NCBI GenBank assembly: GCA_002402105.1
Contig: NVVD01000029.1
Location: forward strand, 8,628-43,363
Origin: Candidatus Cloacimonadota bacterium
Lineage (GTDB): Bacteria > Muiribacteriota > UBA6191
Direction: 5' to 3'
Length of the DNA stretch: 34,736 nucleotides
The notes beneath the pieces are model-generated. The model did no database searches, was not told where the DNA came from, and was given only the letters and a program-made list of their open reading frames with translations. The position numbers and the translations under genes were made by a program. Position 1 is the first letter of the stretch. Every line of letters starts with the position of its first letter. This document shows positions 22,667-30,836 of this stretch, piece by piece.

Positions 22667-24436
22667 CTAGTTTTTTTGTATTTTATGAAGGTAAGAAAGA
22701 GAAAGGTTTTGTGCTTGGTTTAAATCATTTGAGGATATTTCATTTTGAATATCTTGAAGCTCGTCGAAAAACTCATGAGTGTGAGCATTTAAAACATTAA
22801 GCCAAGCATAGGCTTCAACTAGATTTTGATCGATGCTGTCGCCTTGAGAAAATAACTTATATAAGAGCATTTGAGCATCTTTATCATTTAATATAGCAGC
22901 TTGTTTATAGTGATAAACAGCCCTATTTGTATCAATTTCATGTCCTTCACCATTCATAAGCATTGAAGCTAATACGATGTGAGAATTTATATGACTTTGC
23001 TTAGCTGCTTTTTGATACCAGTAAAATGCTTGCTGTTTATTAGTTACAGTACCTAAACCTTTAGAGTAAAAAATAGCTAATTGATACTGAGACTCTGCTT
23101 CACCAAGTTTTGCTGCTTTCATCATCCAGTAAAAAGAATCTTGAAACAAAGATATTTTATCTGTATCTAAAGCCTTTTGATAAAGTATATTTGCATATAA
23201 ATTAGAGGCTTTTGGATGATTAGAAAGAGCTGCTTGTTTTAAAAAGTATAGAAAAGATTTATAGTCTTTATTTACTCCGATTCCGTCTAAAAGCATTTTT
23301 GCTACCATGTATGAAGATCGGGAATCCCCAGTCAAAGCCAATTTTTGAAACCACTTAAAAGCTTTGGTATATAGTTTAATTTCTAAGTATAAACTAGCCA
23401 AAAGCTTTTGAGATTCTAGATGGTTTTTTTGTGCAGCTTTTTCTAACCATTTTTTTGCTAAATGTTGATTTTTAATGATTTTTGAATTTTTGTATAAATA
23501 TAACTTTGCTAGATCAAAAATAGCGTTTAACTCTCCAAGTTTTGCAGCTTTTTGAAGGTAATTAAATGATTTTTTAAAATTGTAGGGTATTATTTTTCCT
23601 TCTGAAAGTAATAAAGAGAGTCTATAAGTTGCTTTAGCATGATTTTGATTGGAGGCAAAGTAATAAAACCTTATTGCAGATACCATATCTCGAGATAATA
23701 AAATACCCTCTTCATAAAATCTTGCTAAATAATAGCAAGCAGATGGATGATGATTAAGTGCAGCTTTTTTTAACCACTTTAAAGCTAACTTTTTATTAAT
23801 TGTTATATTTTCTGAACCATCTAAATATAACATGGCTAGATAGTATGAAGCTTGACTAGAGCCTTTTTTATCAGCTAACTTTAAGTATTGAAGAGCTAAC
23901 TTTTCATTTTTTGAAGTTCCTTCCCCGAGTAATTTCATTATGCCTAATTGTAAATAAGCAAAAACATGCACTTCATTTTCATTATCTGTTAAATCTAAAT
24001 ATCTTTTATAATTTTCAAACTCTTGTTTATTATTTAGGTTTTGATATTTTTTTAATAGATTTAAAATTAAATAGCTTTGTGGATATAAAGACTTAGAAGC
24101 TTTTTTAATCCATTTAACAGCTTTTTTGATATCTTGTTTATGTTGGATACCAAATAAGTAAAATAAGCCTAAAATGATCTGAGAATTGGCTTTATTATGA
24201 TGTGCTTGTTGTATATATATTTTAATTTCTTCATTTGTAAATGGATGAGAATTTTTAGCACTTTGAAATAGTTCAAACTTATTTTGACTTTGGGCTTTAA
24301 TTAATAAATTAATACTATTTTGTACCCAACGCATTCTATCATTTTGCCAAGTATTATAATCAATATCAATTGCATAAGAGTAGACAGAAGAAATTAAAAT
24401 TAAAAGAGTTATTTGAAATATATTTAGTACATTCAT
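22667..24436 (-). CDS. Exported Sel1-like repeat (TPR-related) protein
   Basis: 589 residues with a signal peptide (cleavage near VYSYA, about residue 22). The rest is built of about 12 consecutive Sel1-like repeats of 35-40 residues, each with the 'A-x-x-x-L-(A/G)-x-(L/F)-Y-x-x-G ... A-x-x-W-(L/Y)-x-K-A-A' pattern (for example YYLAMLYLDG...ALKWLKKAA and YQLAIFYSKGLG...AFYWYQKAA). Sel1 repeats form helical solenoids for protein-protein contacts; exported versions often act as envelope scaffolds or host-interaction factors. No catalytic domain. It is monocistronic, and the convergent plus-strand frame over its 3' end is not a gene. Confidence 0.92.
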   Translation of the reverse strand: MNVLNIFQITLLILISSVYSYAIDIDYNTWQNDRMRWVQNSINLLIKAQSQNKFELFQSAKNSHPFTNEEIKIYIQQAHHNKANSQIILGLFYLFGIQHKQDIKKAVKWIKKASKSLYPQSYLILNLLKKYQNLNNKQEFENYKRYLDLTDNENEVHVFAYLQLGIMKLLGEGTSKNEKLALQYLKLADKKGSSQASYYLAMLYLDGSENITINKKLALKWLKKAALNHHPSACYYLARFYEEGILLSRDMVSAIRFYYFASNQNHAKATYRLSLLLSEGKIIPYNFKKSFNYLQKAAKLGELNAIFDLAKLYLYKNSKIIKNQHLAKKWLEKAAQKNHLESQKLLASLYLEIKLYTKAFKWFQKLALTGDSRSSYMVAKMLLDGIGVNKDYKSFLYFLKQAALSNHPKASNLYANILYQKALDTDKISLFQDSFYWMMKAAKLGEAESQYQLAIFYSKGLGTVTNKQQAFYWYQKAAKQSHINSHIVLASMLMNGEGHEIDTNRAVYHYKQAAILNDKDAQMLLYKLFSQGDSIDQNLVEAYAWLNVLNAHTHEFFDELQDIQNEISSNDLNQAQNLSLSYLHKIQKN

Positions 24437-24912
24437 AGATTTTTATTTAAATATATACTTGTTTGAATACTTTTTTATGAAGTAAGTTGCATTAATAATA
24501 TTTGAGTATACTTATCTTTCGTACAAATATTATATTTTTAATAGGCTTCTAAAGTAATTGAAAATATATTTACTTTTGAATCACTTTTATCTTTACTTTT
24601 AGACCAATTTTATATAGATATTACTCACATAATTTTTAATTAAAAATTATACATAAATGTCCCAAAAACACCTCCAGACAAAAAAAAGATTTTATACTCA
24701 AAAGTGTATTACTATAGCCATTTTCAAACAAAAACAAACAAAAGGGATAAAAATTTGTCTTGATAAATTATAGAAAAGAGCCTATCCTCAATTTATGAAA
24801 TTAAGTAAATTTCTTTCATTATTTCCTTTATAAATGTTTAAAATTATTCGATAGAAAATTTAGGTTTGCATTATAGAATTTAAAAACTCTATTAGACAGA
24901 GAGGTTGCTAAT
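24437..24912. other. 476-bp intergenic region with AT palindrome
   Basis: I see no supported gene. A 22-bp perfect palindrome (24629-24650, centred on TTTTAATTAAAA) is the only clear structure, and its low complexity makes it weak evidence. A 38-codon plus-strand frame at 24657-24773 lacks a ribosome binding site. The region should hold the promoters for the Sel1 gene (leftward) and for the 53-residue protein (rightward). It is long enough for a small RNA that I could not identify. Confidence 0.5.
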
Positions 24913-25074
24913 ATGGATACGAATCTTGTATCAAGAGATGTAGTAACAAATTACTACACAGGTGAAAAGTGGTTTTTAGTTAGTGTTGAGGGTGGCGAAA
25001 AATACATCAGTGAGACAAAATACTTAGAACTCAACTCAGAGGCTATTAAATTAATGCCTAAGTTTTCTGCGTAA
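24913..25074 (+). CDS. 53-residue conserved-looking small protein
   Basis: ATG at 24913, with GAGAGG just upstream (24898-24903), stop at 25072-25074, and a strong terminator 13 bp later. The protein (MDTNLVSRDVVTNYYTGEKW... ending KLMPKFSA) is polar with a beta-rich core (KWFLVSVEGGEKYISE). Its base composition and codon use are less AT-biased than those of the neighbours, suggesting selection for efficient expression. Family not recognised. RBS, composition and dedicated terminator together make it a likely real, probably well-expressed monocistronic gene. Confidence 0.75.
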   Translation: MDTNLVSRDVVTNYYTGEKWFLVSVEGGEKYISETKYLELNSEAIKLMPKFSA

Positions 25075-25087
25075 GATAAATCTCTTT

Positions 25088-25114
25088 CCCGTCAGTAATG
25101 GCGGGATTTTTTTT
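25088..25114 (+). terminator. Intrinsic terminator of the 53-residue gene
   Basis: CCCGTCA (25088-25094) pairs with TGGCGGG (25099-25105) around GTAA with one G-T pair, followed by an 8-T run (25107-25114). It is one of the few GC-rich stems in the window. Confidence 0.9.
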
Positions 25115-25203
25115 ATCCCTAAATGAAAGTGAACAACTAAAAATGATTTTCATATGAGCCGATAAGTATTTGTACTTCAAATTTCTTTTGCAGGGGGGCT
25201 AAA

Positions 25204-25413
25204 ATGAAGAAATTAAAGAATATAAAAGAAAATCATTTATCTTGGTTACATAATATAAAAAAATTGAAACATTTAGAAAGACTAAGTTCAATTTTGTTAT
25301 TTTCGGGGGCAATTATTTTTGGTGCGGGATATTACTTTAATCAGTTTTGGACTTTATGTTTACCTAGTTTTATAATTTTGGCTTTATCTATAATATTAGG
25401 TGATTATACTTAA
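25204..25413 (+). CDS. Small two-helix membrane protein
   Basis: 69 residues. A basic, probably cytoplasmic N-terminus (about 1-27, eight lysines) is followed by two hydrophobic segments (about 28-45 and 48-65). A strong purine-rich site AGGGGGG (25192-25198) lies just upstream of the ATG. Family not recognised. The stop overlaps the convergent gene's stop by 4 bp. Confidence 0.75.
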   Translation: MKKLKNIKENHLSWLHNIKKLKHLERLSSILLFSGAIIFGAGYYFNQFWTLCLPSFIILALSIILGDYT

Positions 25414-26240
25414 AGTACTTTTTCTATGAACTTAATGGTTTTTGAATCGCAAGCAAAGTCTGCCATCATATGTAAATCAGAGGTTTGAATAATTGGATTA
25501 TTTTCAGAAAAGCTTCCTAAAATAAATGGCATATCATCCTTATTAAAAATAGGATATAAAATAAGAGATTTTACTTGATCATGAAAATCTTCATTTTGAT
25601 AACAATATCTATGTCCAATGGCTTGTTTTAAGATAAAATCAAAATTATTTTGATATTTATTAATAATTTTTGAAGTCTCACTTTCAAAAAAGTACTCTTT
25701 CTTTTTAATATTATATAAAAATACATGATCATTACTCATATGGTATTTCATATTTTCTAGTAATATTTGTATCGAACTTGGTTCTAAGAGAAAATCTTTT
25801 ACTGCTAAATTAAAGTTACAAATTTTATTTTTTCTATATAGGTCATCTGTTTGAACAATTTGGCCTATGAAAAATGGGAGATATTTTTTAAAAATTTTAA
25901 ATGAATTAGAGCGTATCGAATCTTCATTAATACAAAAAAATGATTTTCGTCCGACATTGACGATGGGATGGAAGTAATAATCATCTATGATTGTTTCATT
26001 AGAAAAAATAGTATTATTTTTTAATTTATGTCTGTCTTCTAAGACCCCGTGACTAGCATATGTTTTACGACCTTGTAAACAAGGTAGGTAAAGATAAACT
26101 TCTGATAAATCAAATTGATCTTCTAAGATTTCTAACCATTGATAAATAAAGTTTTCAGCTATTTTACATTTTGAAAGTAGCTCATTACTGACTTGTAAAA
26201 ATTGTAGTTCTATTTTTTGGAAATTAGAAAAATCATCCAT
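25410..26240 (-). CDS. Hypothetical GAF-like protein coupled to a methyltransferase
   Basis: 276 residues, soluble, family not recognised. The layout (an N-terminal helix, then LSEVYLYLPCLQG...TYASHGVLED, and a second similar segment HVFLYNIKKKEYFFES...SLILYPIFNKDDMPFILGSFSENNP) suggests one or two degenerate GAF-type domains, in which a strand pair and the 'hPhh...h.G.h' turn recur. No kinase, cyclase or DNA-binding output is visible. It starts 31 bp inside the upstream methyltransferase gene, so the two are translated together and probably work together. Confidence 0.75.
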   Translation of the reverse strand: MDDFSNFQKIELQFLQVSNELLSKCKIAENFIYQWLEILEDQFDLSEVYLYLPCLQGRKTYASHGVLEDRHKLKNNTIFSNETIIDDYYFHPIVNVGRKSFFCINEDSIRSNSFKIFKKYLPFFIGQIVQTDDLYRKNKICNFNLAVKDFLLEPSSIQILLENMKYHMSNDHVFLYNIKKKEYFFESETSKIINKYQNNFDFILKQAIGHRYCYQNEDFHDQVKSLILYPIFNKDDMPFILGSFSENNPIIQTSDLHMMADFACDSKTIKFIEKVL

Positions 26241-26965
26241 GGTGAAGTCTCCTTAATATTAGAGTTTTCATAGTTTTCACTAGAATACTCTATATTATAG
26301 CCTAGATTTTGAAACAATAATATGAGTTCGCTTACAGCATAAGTTTGATATGATAAAGATAATTGAGATTGAACTTCGCCATTTTCATTGAGGATAATCT
26401 GTTTTTGTGAAAAAATATCTCTTTGTGGAAAGTATTGTCTCACCCAAAAGTGATTTTTTTGAGATTTTTTTTCAAAAGAGTTGAAGTTATTTAAATCTTG
26501 AAAGTTATTTGGACTTGGAAGATCAATGTATATAAATCCATTTTTTTTCAAATGTTTTTTGAGTTGAATTAATAGATTTTCTAACTCTTTTTTTTGTAAA
26601 AAACAAATTTGACCAAAAGATAGTAAAATATTATCAAAGCGCTTTTTAAGGGGTAACTTTGAATAATCAGCACACAAACAAGAGACTAACTTTGACTTTA
26701 AGGGATAAAAAGAAAAATCTAAGCCTAAACAATCAAACTGATTATTTAGATGTTTACTAAGTCGAAAGTTTCCACATCCTAAATCTAATACTGAACCAGG
26801 TTTAAGATTTTTTTTAAGAAATTCAATTTCAGATGAAATTGGAAAAAAACTTTCTTTAATGTTATGAAAAAAGTCATCAGAAAAAGGGGAATCTTTCCAT
26901 TCATTTCCCCCAAAACTATCCTCTATATCTTCGTTTAAAAGGTTTAAAAATTTTGTTAAATTCAT
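26210..26965 (-). CDS. SAM-dependent class I methyltransferase
   Basis: 251 residues. Motif I is VLDLGCGNFRLS (about 55-66), the acidic residue ending strand 2 is in LGLDFSF, and motif post-I/II is near LLSFGQICFL. HLKKNGFIYIDLP is the typical strand-5 region. The N-terminus (FGGNEWKDSPFSDDFF) and C-terminus are not diagnostic. The substrate is unknown; small molecules, protein or RNA are all possible. Its 3' end overlaps the start of the GAF-like gene by 31 bp. Confidence 0.85.
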   Translation of the reverse strand: MNLTKFLNLLNEDIEDSFGGNEWKDSPFSDDFFHNIKESFFPISSEIEFLKKNLKPGSVLDLGCGNFRLSKHLNNQFDCLGLDFSFYPLKSKLVSCLCADYSKLPLKKRFDNILLSFGQICFLQKKELENLLIQLKKHLKKNGFIYIDLPSPNNFQDLNNFNSFEKKSQKNHFWVRQYFPQRDIFSQKQIILNENGEVQSQLSLSYQTYAVSELILLFQNLGYNIEYSSENYENSNIKETSPWMIFLISKK

Positions 26966-27221
26966 ATAGCTTTTATTAAAACACTTTTAAATATATTTTA
27001 GAATAGCTAATCTTTATTTAATTAGAAAATAAAAAATATTTTGATATAAGTCAAAGTCTGAATATAAGATATAGGAAACTTTTGTAAGTTATATTTAGGA
27101 ATATACAGTTTTATGTATAAAGCTAAGTAAAAAGAGAAAAGTTTGCTTATTATATATTTATTTAAGCTTTTTAAAAGCCGAAAGATAATTATCTATAAAC
27201 AGACTTATAGACTGATATATC
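26966..27221. other. Intergenic region upstream of the methyltransferase pair
   Basis: AT-rich, and no gene seen. It lies between the 46-residue microprotein and the methyltransferase gene, both on the minus strand, and should contain the latter's promoter. AGACTTATAG (27201-27210) and nearby short repeats are not distinctive. Confidence 0.4.
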
Positions 27222-27362
27222 TTATTTTTTTATTTTTATTTTTTTATTTCTGTGATGGGTGTCAAATTGACTAAAAGCCATATCAGATCGAATTTGAAGA
27301 AAATGTGTTTGTTTTTTTTCAAAACTTAATTCTGATAAGTGTCTTTGAATAATCTCATTCAT
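27222..27362 (-). CDS. 46-residue basic microprotein with strong RBS
   Basis: ATG at 27362 preceded by GGAGG with 6-base spacing, the best Shine-Dalgarno match in the window. The stop is at 27222-27224. The peptide begins MNEIIQRHLSELSFEKKQ, contains HFLQIRSDMAFSQFDTHH and ends in a lysine-rich tail (RNKKIKIKK). The amphipathic N-terminal helix and basic tail would suit a nucleic-acid- or membrane-binding adaptor; the family is unknown. Confidence 0.6.
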   Translation of the reverse strand: MNEIIQRHLSELSFEKKQTHFLQIRSDMAFSQFDTHHRNKKIKIKK

Positions 27363-27582
27363 ACAATACCTCCGTATATTGTTTTACACTGTTAATAAAT
27401 CTTAAGAAATCAAATAGTTTATAAACTTCTAATCTAAGAATATTATAATTATGATTTTATAACATATCGACAAAATAATAATAAACTTTTGTATTTTTGT
27501 ATGTTATTTTTATTTTATAAATTAAGAAAGTAAACTTAAGAAAGTAGAACTTGTTTGAGTTTAAAACTTTAGGAGAGTTTTA

Positions 27583-28332
27583 ATGAAAGATATAAGAGCT
27601 TATTTAATTGGCATATCTATAGGCTTTTTTTCTTCTCTTCTTGGGATGGGCCCAGGGCTTATTTTAGTTCCTTCATTACATTTTATATATGACTATCCAT
27701 TAAAAAGAGCCGCAGCAAGTTCTTTAATTATAATGATTCCTATAGCTTTATTTTCATGTATGACTCATTACTTTCATAATCATGCTTTTCCTGATTTTTA
27801 TAATTGGTTAATGTATGTATATTTAGGATGTTTCTTTGGTTCTTTTATTGGAGTAAAAGTAAGACAAAGTGTTTCCCCTAAACTTTTAAAGTGTTTATTT
27901 GTATTTTTTTTGGTATTAATTCAAATTAAAATTTGGTTAAGTGTTACTCAGGCAATAAATGTTTTAGATATTTCAGTTTATCATCATTTATTAATTGGTT
28001 TTTGTGCAAGCTTTCTTTCATCTTTAATGGGAATAGGTGGAGGAGTTATCATTATCTCAGTATATATAGGGGTATTGGGTGTAGCTTCTAAACCAACAGC
28101 ATTAATAAGCATATATGTCATTTTATTAAATTCTATATTGGCTAGTTTTCATGGAAAGTCAGACTTTGTTTATGATCCTATATTAAAAAAAATATTTTCA
28201 CTTGCTTTAATAGGGGCTTTAATTGGTACTTATACACAATCATTTATATCAGATATTCATTTAATGTATTTTTTTAAAGTTTTTTTGATTATTGTTACTA
28301 TAAAGATGGGATTAGGCTTAAAGAAAAAATAG
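27583..28332 (+). CDS. TauE/SafE family membrane transporter (sulfite exporter-like)
   Basis: 249 residues with about seven or eight membrane segments in two inverted repeats, each opening with the family's glycine-rich motif (SSLLGMGPGLILVPSL near residue 17, and SSLMGIGGGVIIISVY near residue 147). Members export sulfite, sulfoacetate or related anions, or import organosulfur compounds; substrate cannot be read from sequence. AGGAGAG lies just before the ATG. Monocistronic, with only 4 bp between its stop and the convergent gene's stop. Confidence 0.88.
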   Translation: MKDIRAYLIGISIGFFSSLLGMGPGLILVPSLHFIYDYPLKRAAASSLIIMIPIALFSCMTHYFHNHAFPDFYNWLMYVYLGCFFGSFIGVKVRQSVSPKLLKCLFVFFLVLIQIKIWLSVTQAINVLDISVYHHLLIGFCASFLSSLMGIGGGVIIISVYIGVLGVASKPTALISIYVILLNSILASFHGKSDFVYDPILKKIFSLALIGALIGTYTQSFISDIHLMYFFKVFLIIVTIKMGLGLKKK

Positions 28333-28336
28333 TAAA

Positions 28337-30208
28337 CTACTTAGTTATTGTATTATTTAGCATGAGTTGGTGATGATGAATAAAACTAGTATTTAATATA
28401 TTTTTATTTCCAGTGCTTATTATACTAAATAGTAAATTTCCTCTTTTAAGAGTTTGTTGTATTAGTTTTAACTTTTTATTAGGGTAAGATACTTTATATT
28501 GATCGTAGTCGTATTCATATCCTAAATAACTTTTTTGCTTGGTAGAGATAAGATTTAATCCAAAAACTTTTTGATCGTCATTGAATATTTTTAAAATATT
28601 ATCTTTAGTATAGGTATTAGTTGGAGCTATATATAAAATATGAGTTGAGAGTTTATTTTTAATTTTGACTTGATGTATATCTTTTTGATTAGAAATGAGC
28701 TCTTGTACTATGTTTTTTTGATTTAAAAAAGAAAACTGTAGCTTATGATTATAATAATGCTTTTTTGTAATCTTTATTTCATTTAGTTCTAAAAAATGAA
28801 AGTGTTTTAATAAATCTTGTAAGTCTTTTGGATTACCCTTAAAGATAGCATAAAATAATGAGTTATAATGTTTTCTTGTTAGTATAAAATAAGACTTATT
28901 ATTAAGTTTAATTTCACTATAATAGATAGCTAGATATTCGGTAATTTGTATATTATCTATATTTTTTTGTGTTAGTTTTTTTAGTCTATCCTTATGAATA
29001 TTTAGTTCAGACCTAGTAGTTTCAAACTTTAGGACTTGTGCTTCTAATGAATAGTTTTTAGTTAAATTATTTAAGTAAAACTCACTATAAATATAGTTTT
29101 GATTTGTTGTATTAATTTCAAAATTAATTTGTTCTTTTTTTGGGAAATTAATTTCTAAACCAGCTTTAAAGTTTCTATATTGATTTTTATAAAAACTTTG
29201 ATAGTTATCTATATGTAGGTTTTTATTTATCTTAGTTTTAAAAAGTGACTTTGATTGTGGTTGACTTTTTTTATTGGTCCAATGAACGCGAGTATCAATA
29301 AATGTTTGAAAAAAGTTATGGTCTAAATAACTATTTGACTTAGCTGCAATTAAAACTTTTTTGTTTTTGTCTTTTTTTATAAATAGGTGGTAAAACACTT
29401 TATCTTTTTTATTTTTTATTAAGTAAATTTTACTACTTTTATTTTTAGTTAAAAACTCTATTTTTTTAATTGAGGGAGCAAAGTTAGTTAAAAATTCGCT
29501 AAAAACTTTTGTAGATTTTGGATAAGACTGAAATAAAAGCATTTGATCTTCATTTTTTAAACAAATTAAGCCATGGTTACAAGAGAATTGCTTAAACTTT
29601 GAATTTTGTAAATCAATAGAAAACTGTTGGCTTTGATTATAATAAGTTTGATTTGATATTACCCAATCTTTTTCAAAGTTAATATTTTGCGTAGGAGTTG
29701 TTTTATTATCATGTAATATTAATCTTGGCTTTAGAGAGTTTAACTTGATTAGTTTTTGTTTATGATCGATTAATATAGAGTATAGTTGGTAAACTATATC
29801 ATTTTTTTTAATCAAATTAACTTCATAAAGAATATGGTGTCCATCTTGGTTTCCAGTTAAGTTAAAAGAAAGTGCTTCATAGCTCTGATGTTTGTAGTCT
29901 TTATAATTTGTAAGATAAATATCTAATATATCTAATTGATGAATAATTTTTTGTGAAAACTGTTTGAGATTAAGAGATTTAAGTTTATTTATTAATACAA
30001 AACTATAAAAATCTTGCTTTTCGTTAATAACTCCAATGATAGCATGTTTATGTATCTGTAAAATTTGTTCTTGATATAGAAAAGTGTGGCTTTTAGAAGC
30101 TTTTTGAATAGAAAAGTCATGTAGTTTATTTTTATAAAGGCTTGAGTCATTTGCTATGTTTATATTTTGAAAAAAGTAAAATAAAAAAATACATACAAAA
30201 GTTTTCAT
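28337..30208 (-). CDS. Large exported lysine-rich protein with probable internal repeats
   Basis: 623 residues, with a signal peptide (cleavage after about INIA, residue 19). The mature protein is Lys/Asn/Gln-rich and seems to consist of about four divergent units of 120-150 residues. Each starts with a short 'F-S-I/F-S-F/L-E-I' strand (HDFSIQK, QQFSIDL, GLEINFP, LQFSFLN) and includes a central hydrophobic strand pair and a C-terminal helix with FFQTFI- or LQDLLKHF-like pattern. This is reminiscent of repeated PsbP/Mog1-like alpha-beta domains, but that is only a pattern impression. No enzymatic motif. It overlaps the upstream HTH gene by 4 bp (ATGA), so regulator and protein are coupled. Confidence 0.8.
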   Translation of the reverse strand: MKTFVCIFLFYFFQNINIANDSSLYKNKLHDFSIQKASKSHTFLYQEQILQIHKHAIIGVINEKQDFYSFVLINKLKSLNLKQFSQKIIHQLDILDIYLTNYKDYKHQSYEALSFNLTGNQDGHHILYEVNLIKKNDIVYQLYSILIDHKQKLIKLNSLKPRLILHDNKTTPTQNINFEKDWVISNQTYYNQSQQFSIDLQNSKFKQFSCNHGLICLKNEDQMLLFQSYPKSTKVFSEFLTNFAPSIKKIEFLTKNKSSKIYLIKNKKDKVFYHLFIKKDKNKKVLIAAKSNSYLDHNFFQTFIDTRVHWTNKKSQPQSKSLFKTKINKNLHIDNYQSFYKNQYRNFKAGLEINFPKKEQINFEINTTNQNYIYSEFYLNNLTKNYSLEAQVLKFETTRSELNIHKDRLKKLTQKNIDNIQITEYLAIYYSEIKLNNKSYFILTRKHYNSLFYAIFKGNPKDLQDLLKHFHFLELNEIKITKKHYYNHKLQFSFLNQKNIVQELISNQKDIHQVKIKNKLSTHILYIAPTNTYTKDNILKIFNDDQKVFGLNLISTKQKSYLGYEYDYDQYKVSYPNKKLKLIQQTLKRGNLLFSIISTGNKNILNTSFIHHHQLMLNNTITK

Positions 30209-30480
30209 AATATATCTTCAAAGTCTGTTTCTTTAGAAGATAGAGATGGTGTAGTTGGGGTACTATCTTTTGTTGGAGGAAGATTTTTAGAAGGTGTAAT
30301 GTGTTCTATGCATTGATTAAAAATCCATTGGTCAATTAAACTTTTTTTAAATCTCCATTGATTTCCAACTTTTGCAACGGGTATTTCACGTTTTTTAATA
30401 AGAGTTCTTAGAGACTCTGAAGATATCCTTAAATACTTAGATGTTTCTTTTAACGTTAAAATCTCTTCTAATAATTGCAT
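30205..30480 (-). CDS. Excisionase-family (HTH_17) DNA-binding protein
   Basis: 91 residues. The first ~55 residues are a winged-helix domain of the excisionase/BldC type: ILTLKETSKYLRISSESLRTLIKKREIPVAKVGNQWRFKKSLIDQWI. The remaining ~35 are Ser/Thr/Pro-rich and end in an acidic DFEDIL, a tail that may contact a partner. No integrase or phage genes are nearby, so despite the family name it is more likely a chromosomal regulator. It overlaps the following 623-residue gene by 4 bp. Confidence 0.88.
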   Translation of the reverse strand: MQLLEEILTLKETSKYLRISSESLRTLIKKREIPVAKVGNQWRFKKSLIDQWIFNQCIEHITPSKNLPPTKDSTPTTPSLSSKETDFEDIL

Positions 30481-30836
30481 TTTAAACTCTCTATTTTATA
30501 AACTTGAAAATTAATAAGTAATTTATGTATCGGATATAATTCAAATTGATTATATAAAATAGCTATAATCTTTAAAAAGTAGTGTTTATGTAAAATTTAA
30601 CTTTAATGCTGTTTTATACAAAATAGACTAAATTAATAGGGATAATACTTATATTTGTTTAAATCTGTTGAATCCTGATGGTACTTGTAATGTATACTAA
30701 AGACAAAAAATTTAATATTCATTTGTTATAATCAAAATAGAAGTAAATAAAATTGATTTTTACTAAATATTGGGTATTAATGAGTGTTTATTCAAAAGCA
30801 ATCAAAATTAGACTAAATTAGTAAAAACTATTATAA
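30481..30836. other. 356-bp divergent intergenic region
   Basis: Separates the leftward HTH operon from the rightward DUF58-transglutaminase operon and should hold both promoters. TATAAT occurs at 30727-30732 but no matching -35 is present at 17 bp. AGACTAAATTA occurs twice (near 30626 and 30811) and could be a weak operator. No gene and no MoxR-type ATPase is present here. Confidence 0.45.

Noticed and set aside
22570-22800. 76-codon plus-strand frame at the Fur box
   Set aside because: It begins inside the Fur box/promoter, has no Shine-Dalgarno, and its second half is antisense to the Sel1 gene's 3' end.
24657-24773. 38-codon frame in the 476-bp gap
   Set aside because: No ribosome binding site and a composition typical of random AT-rich sequence.
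30205-30480. Phage or integrative-element excisionase
   Set aside because: The HTH_17 fold is shared by many chromosomal regulators, and there is no integrase, attachment repeat or phage gene in the surroundings.
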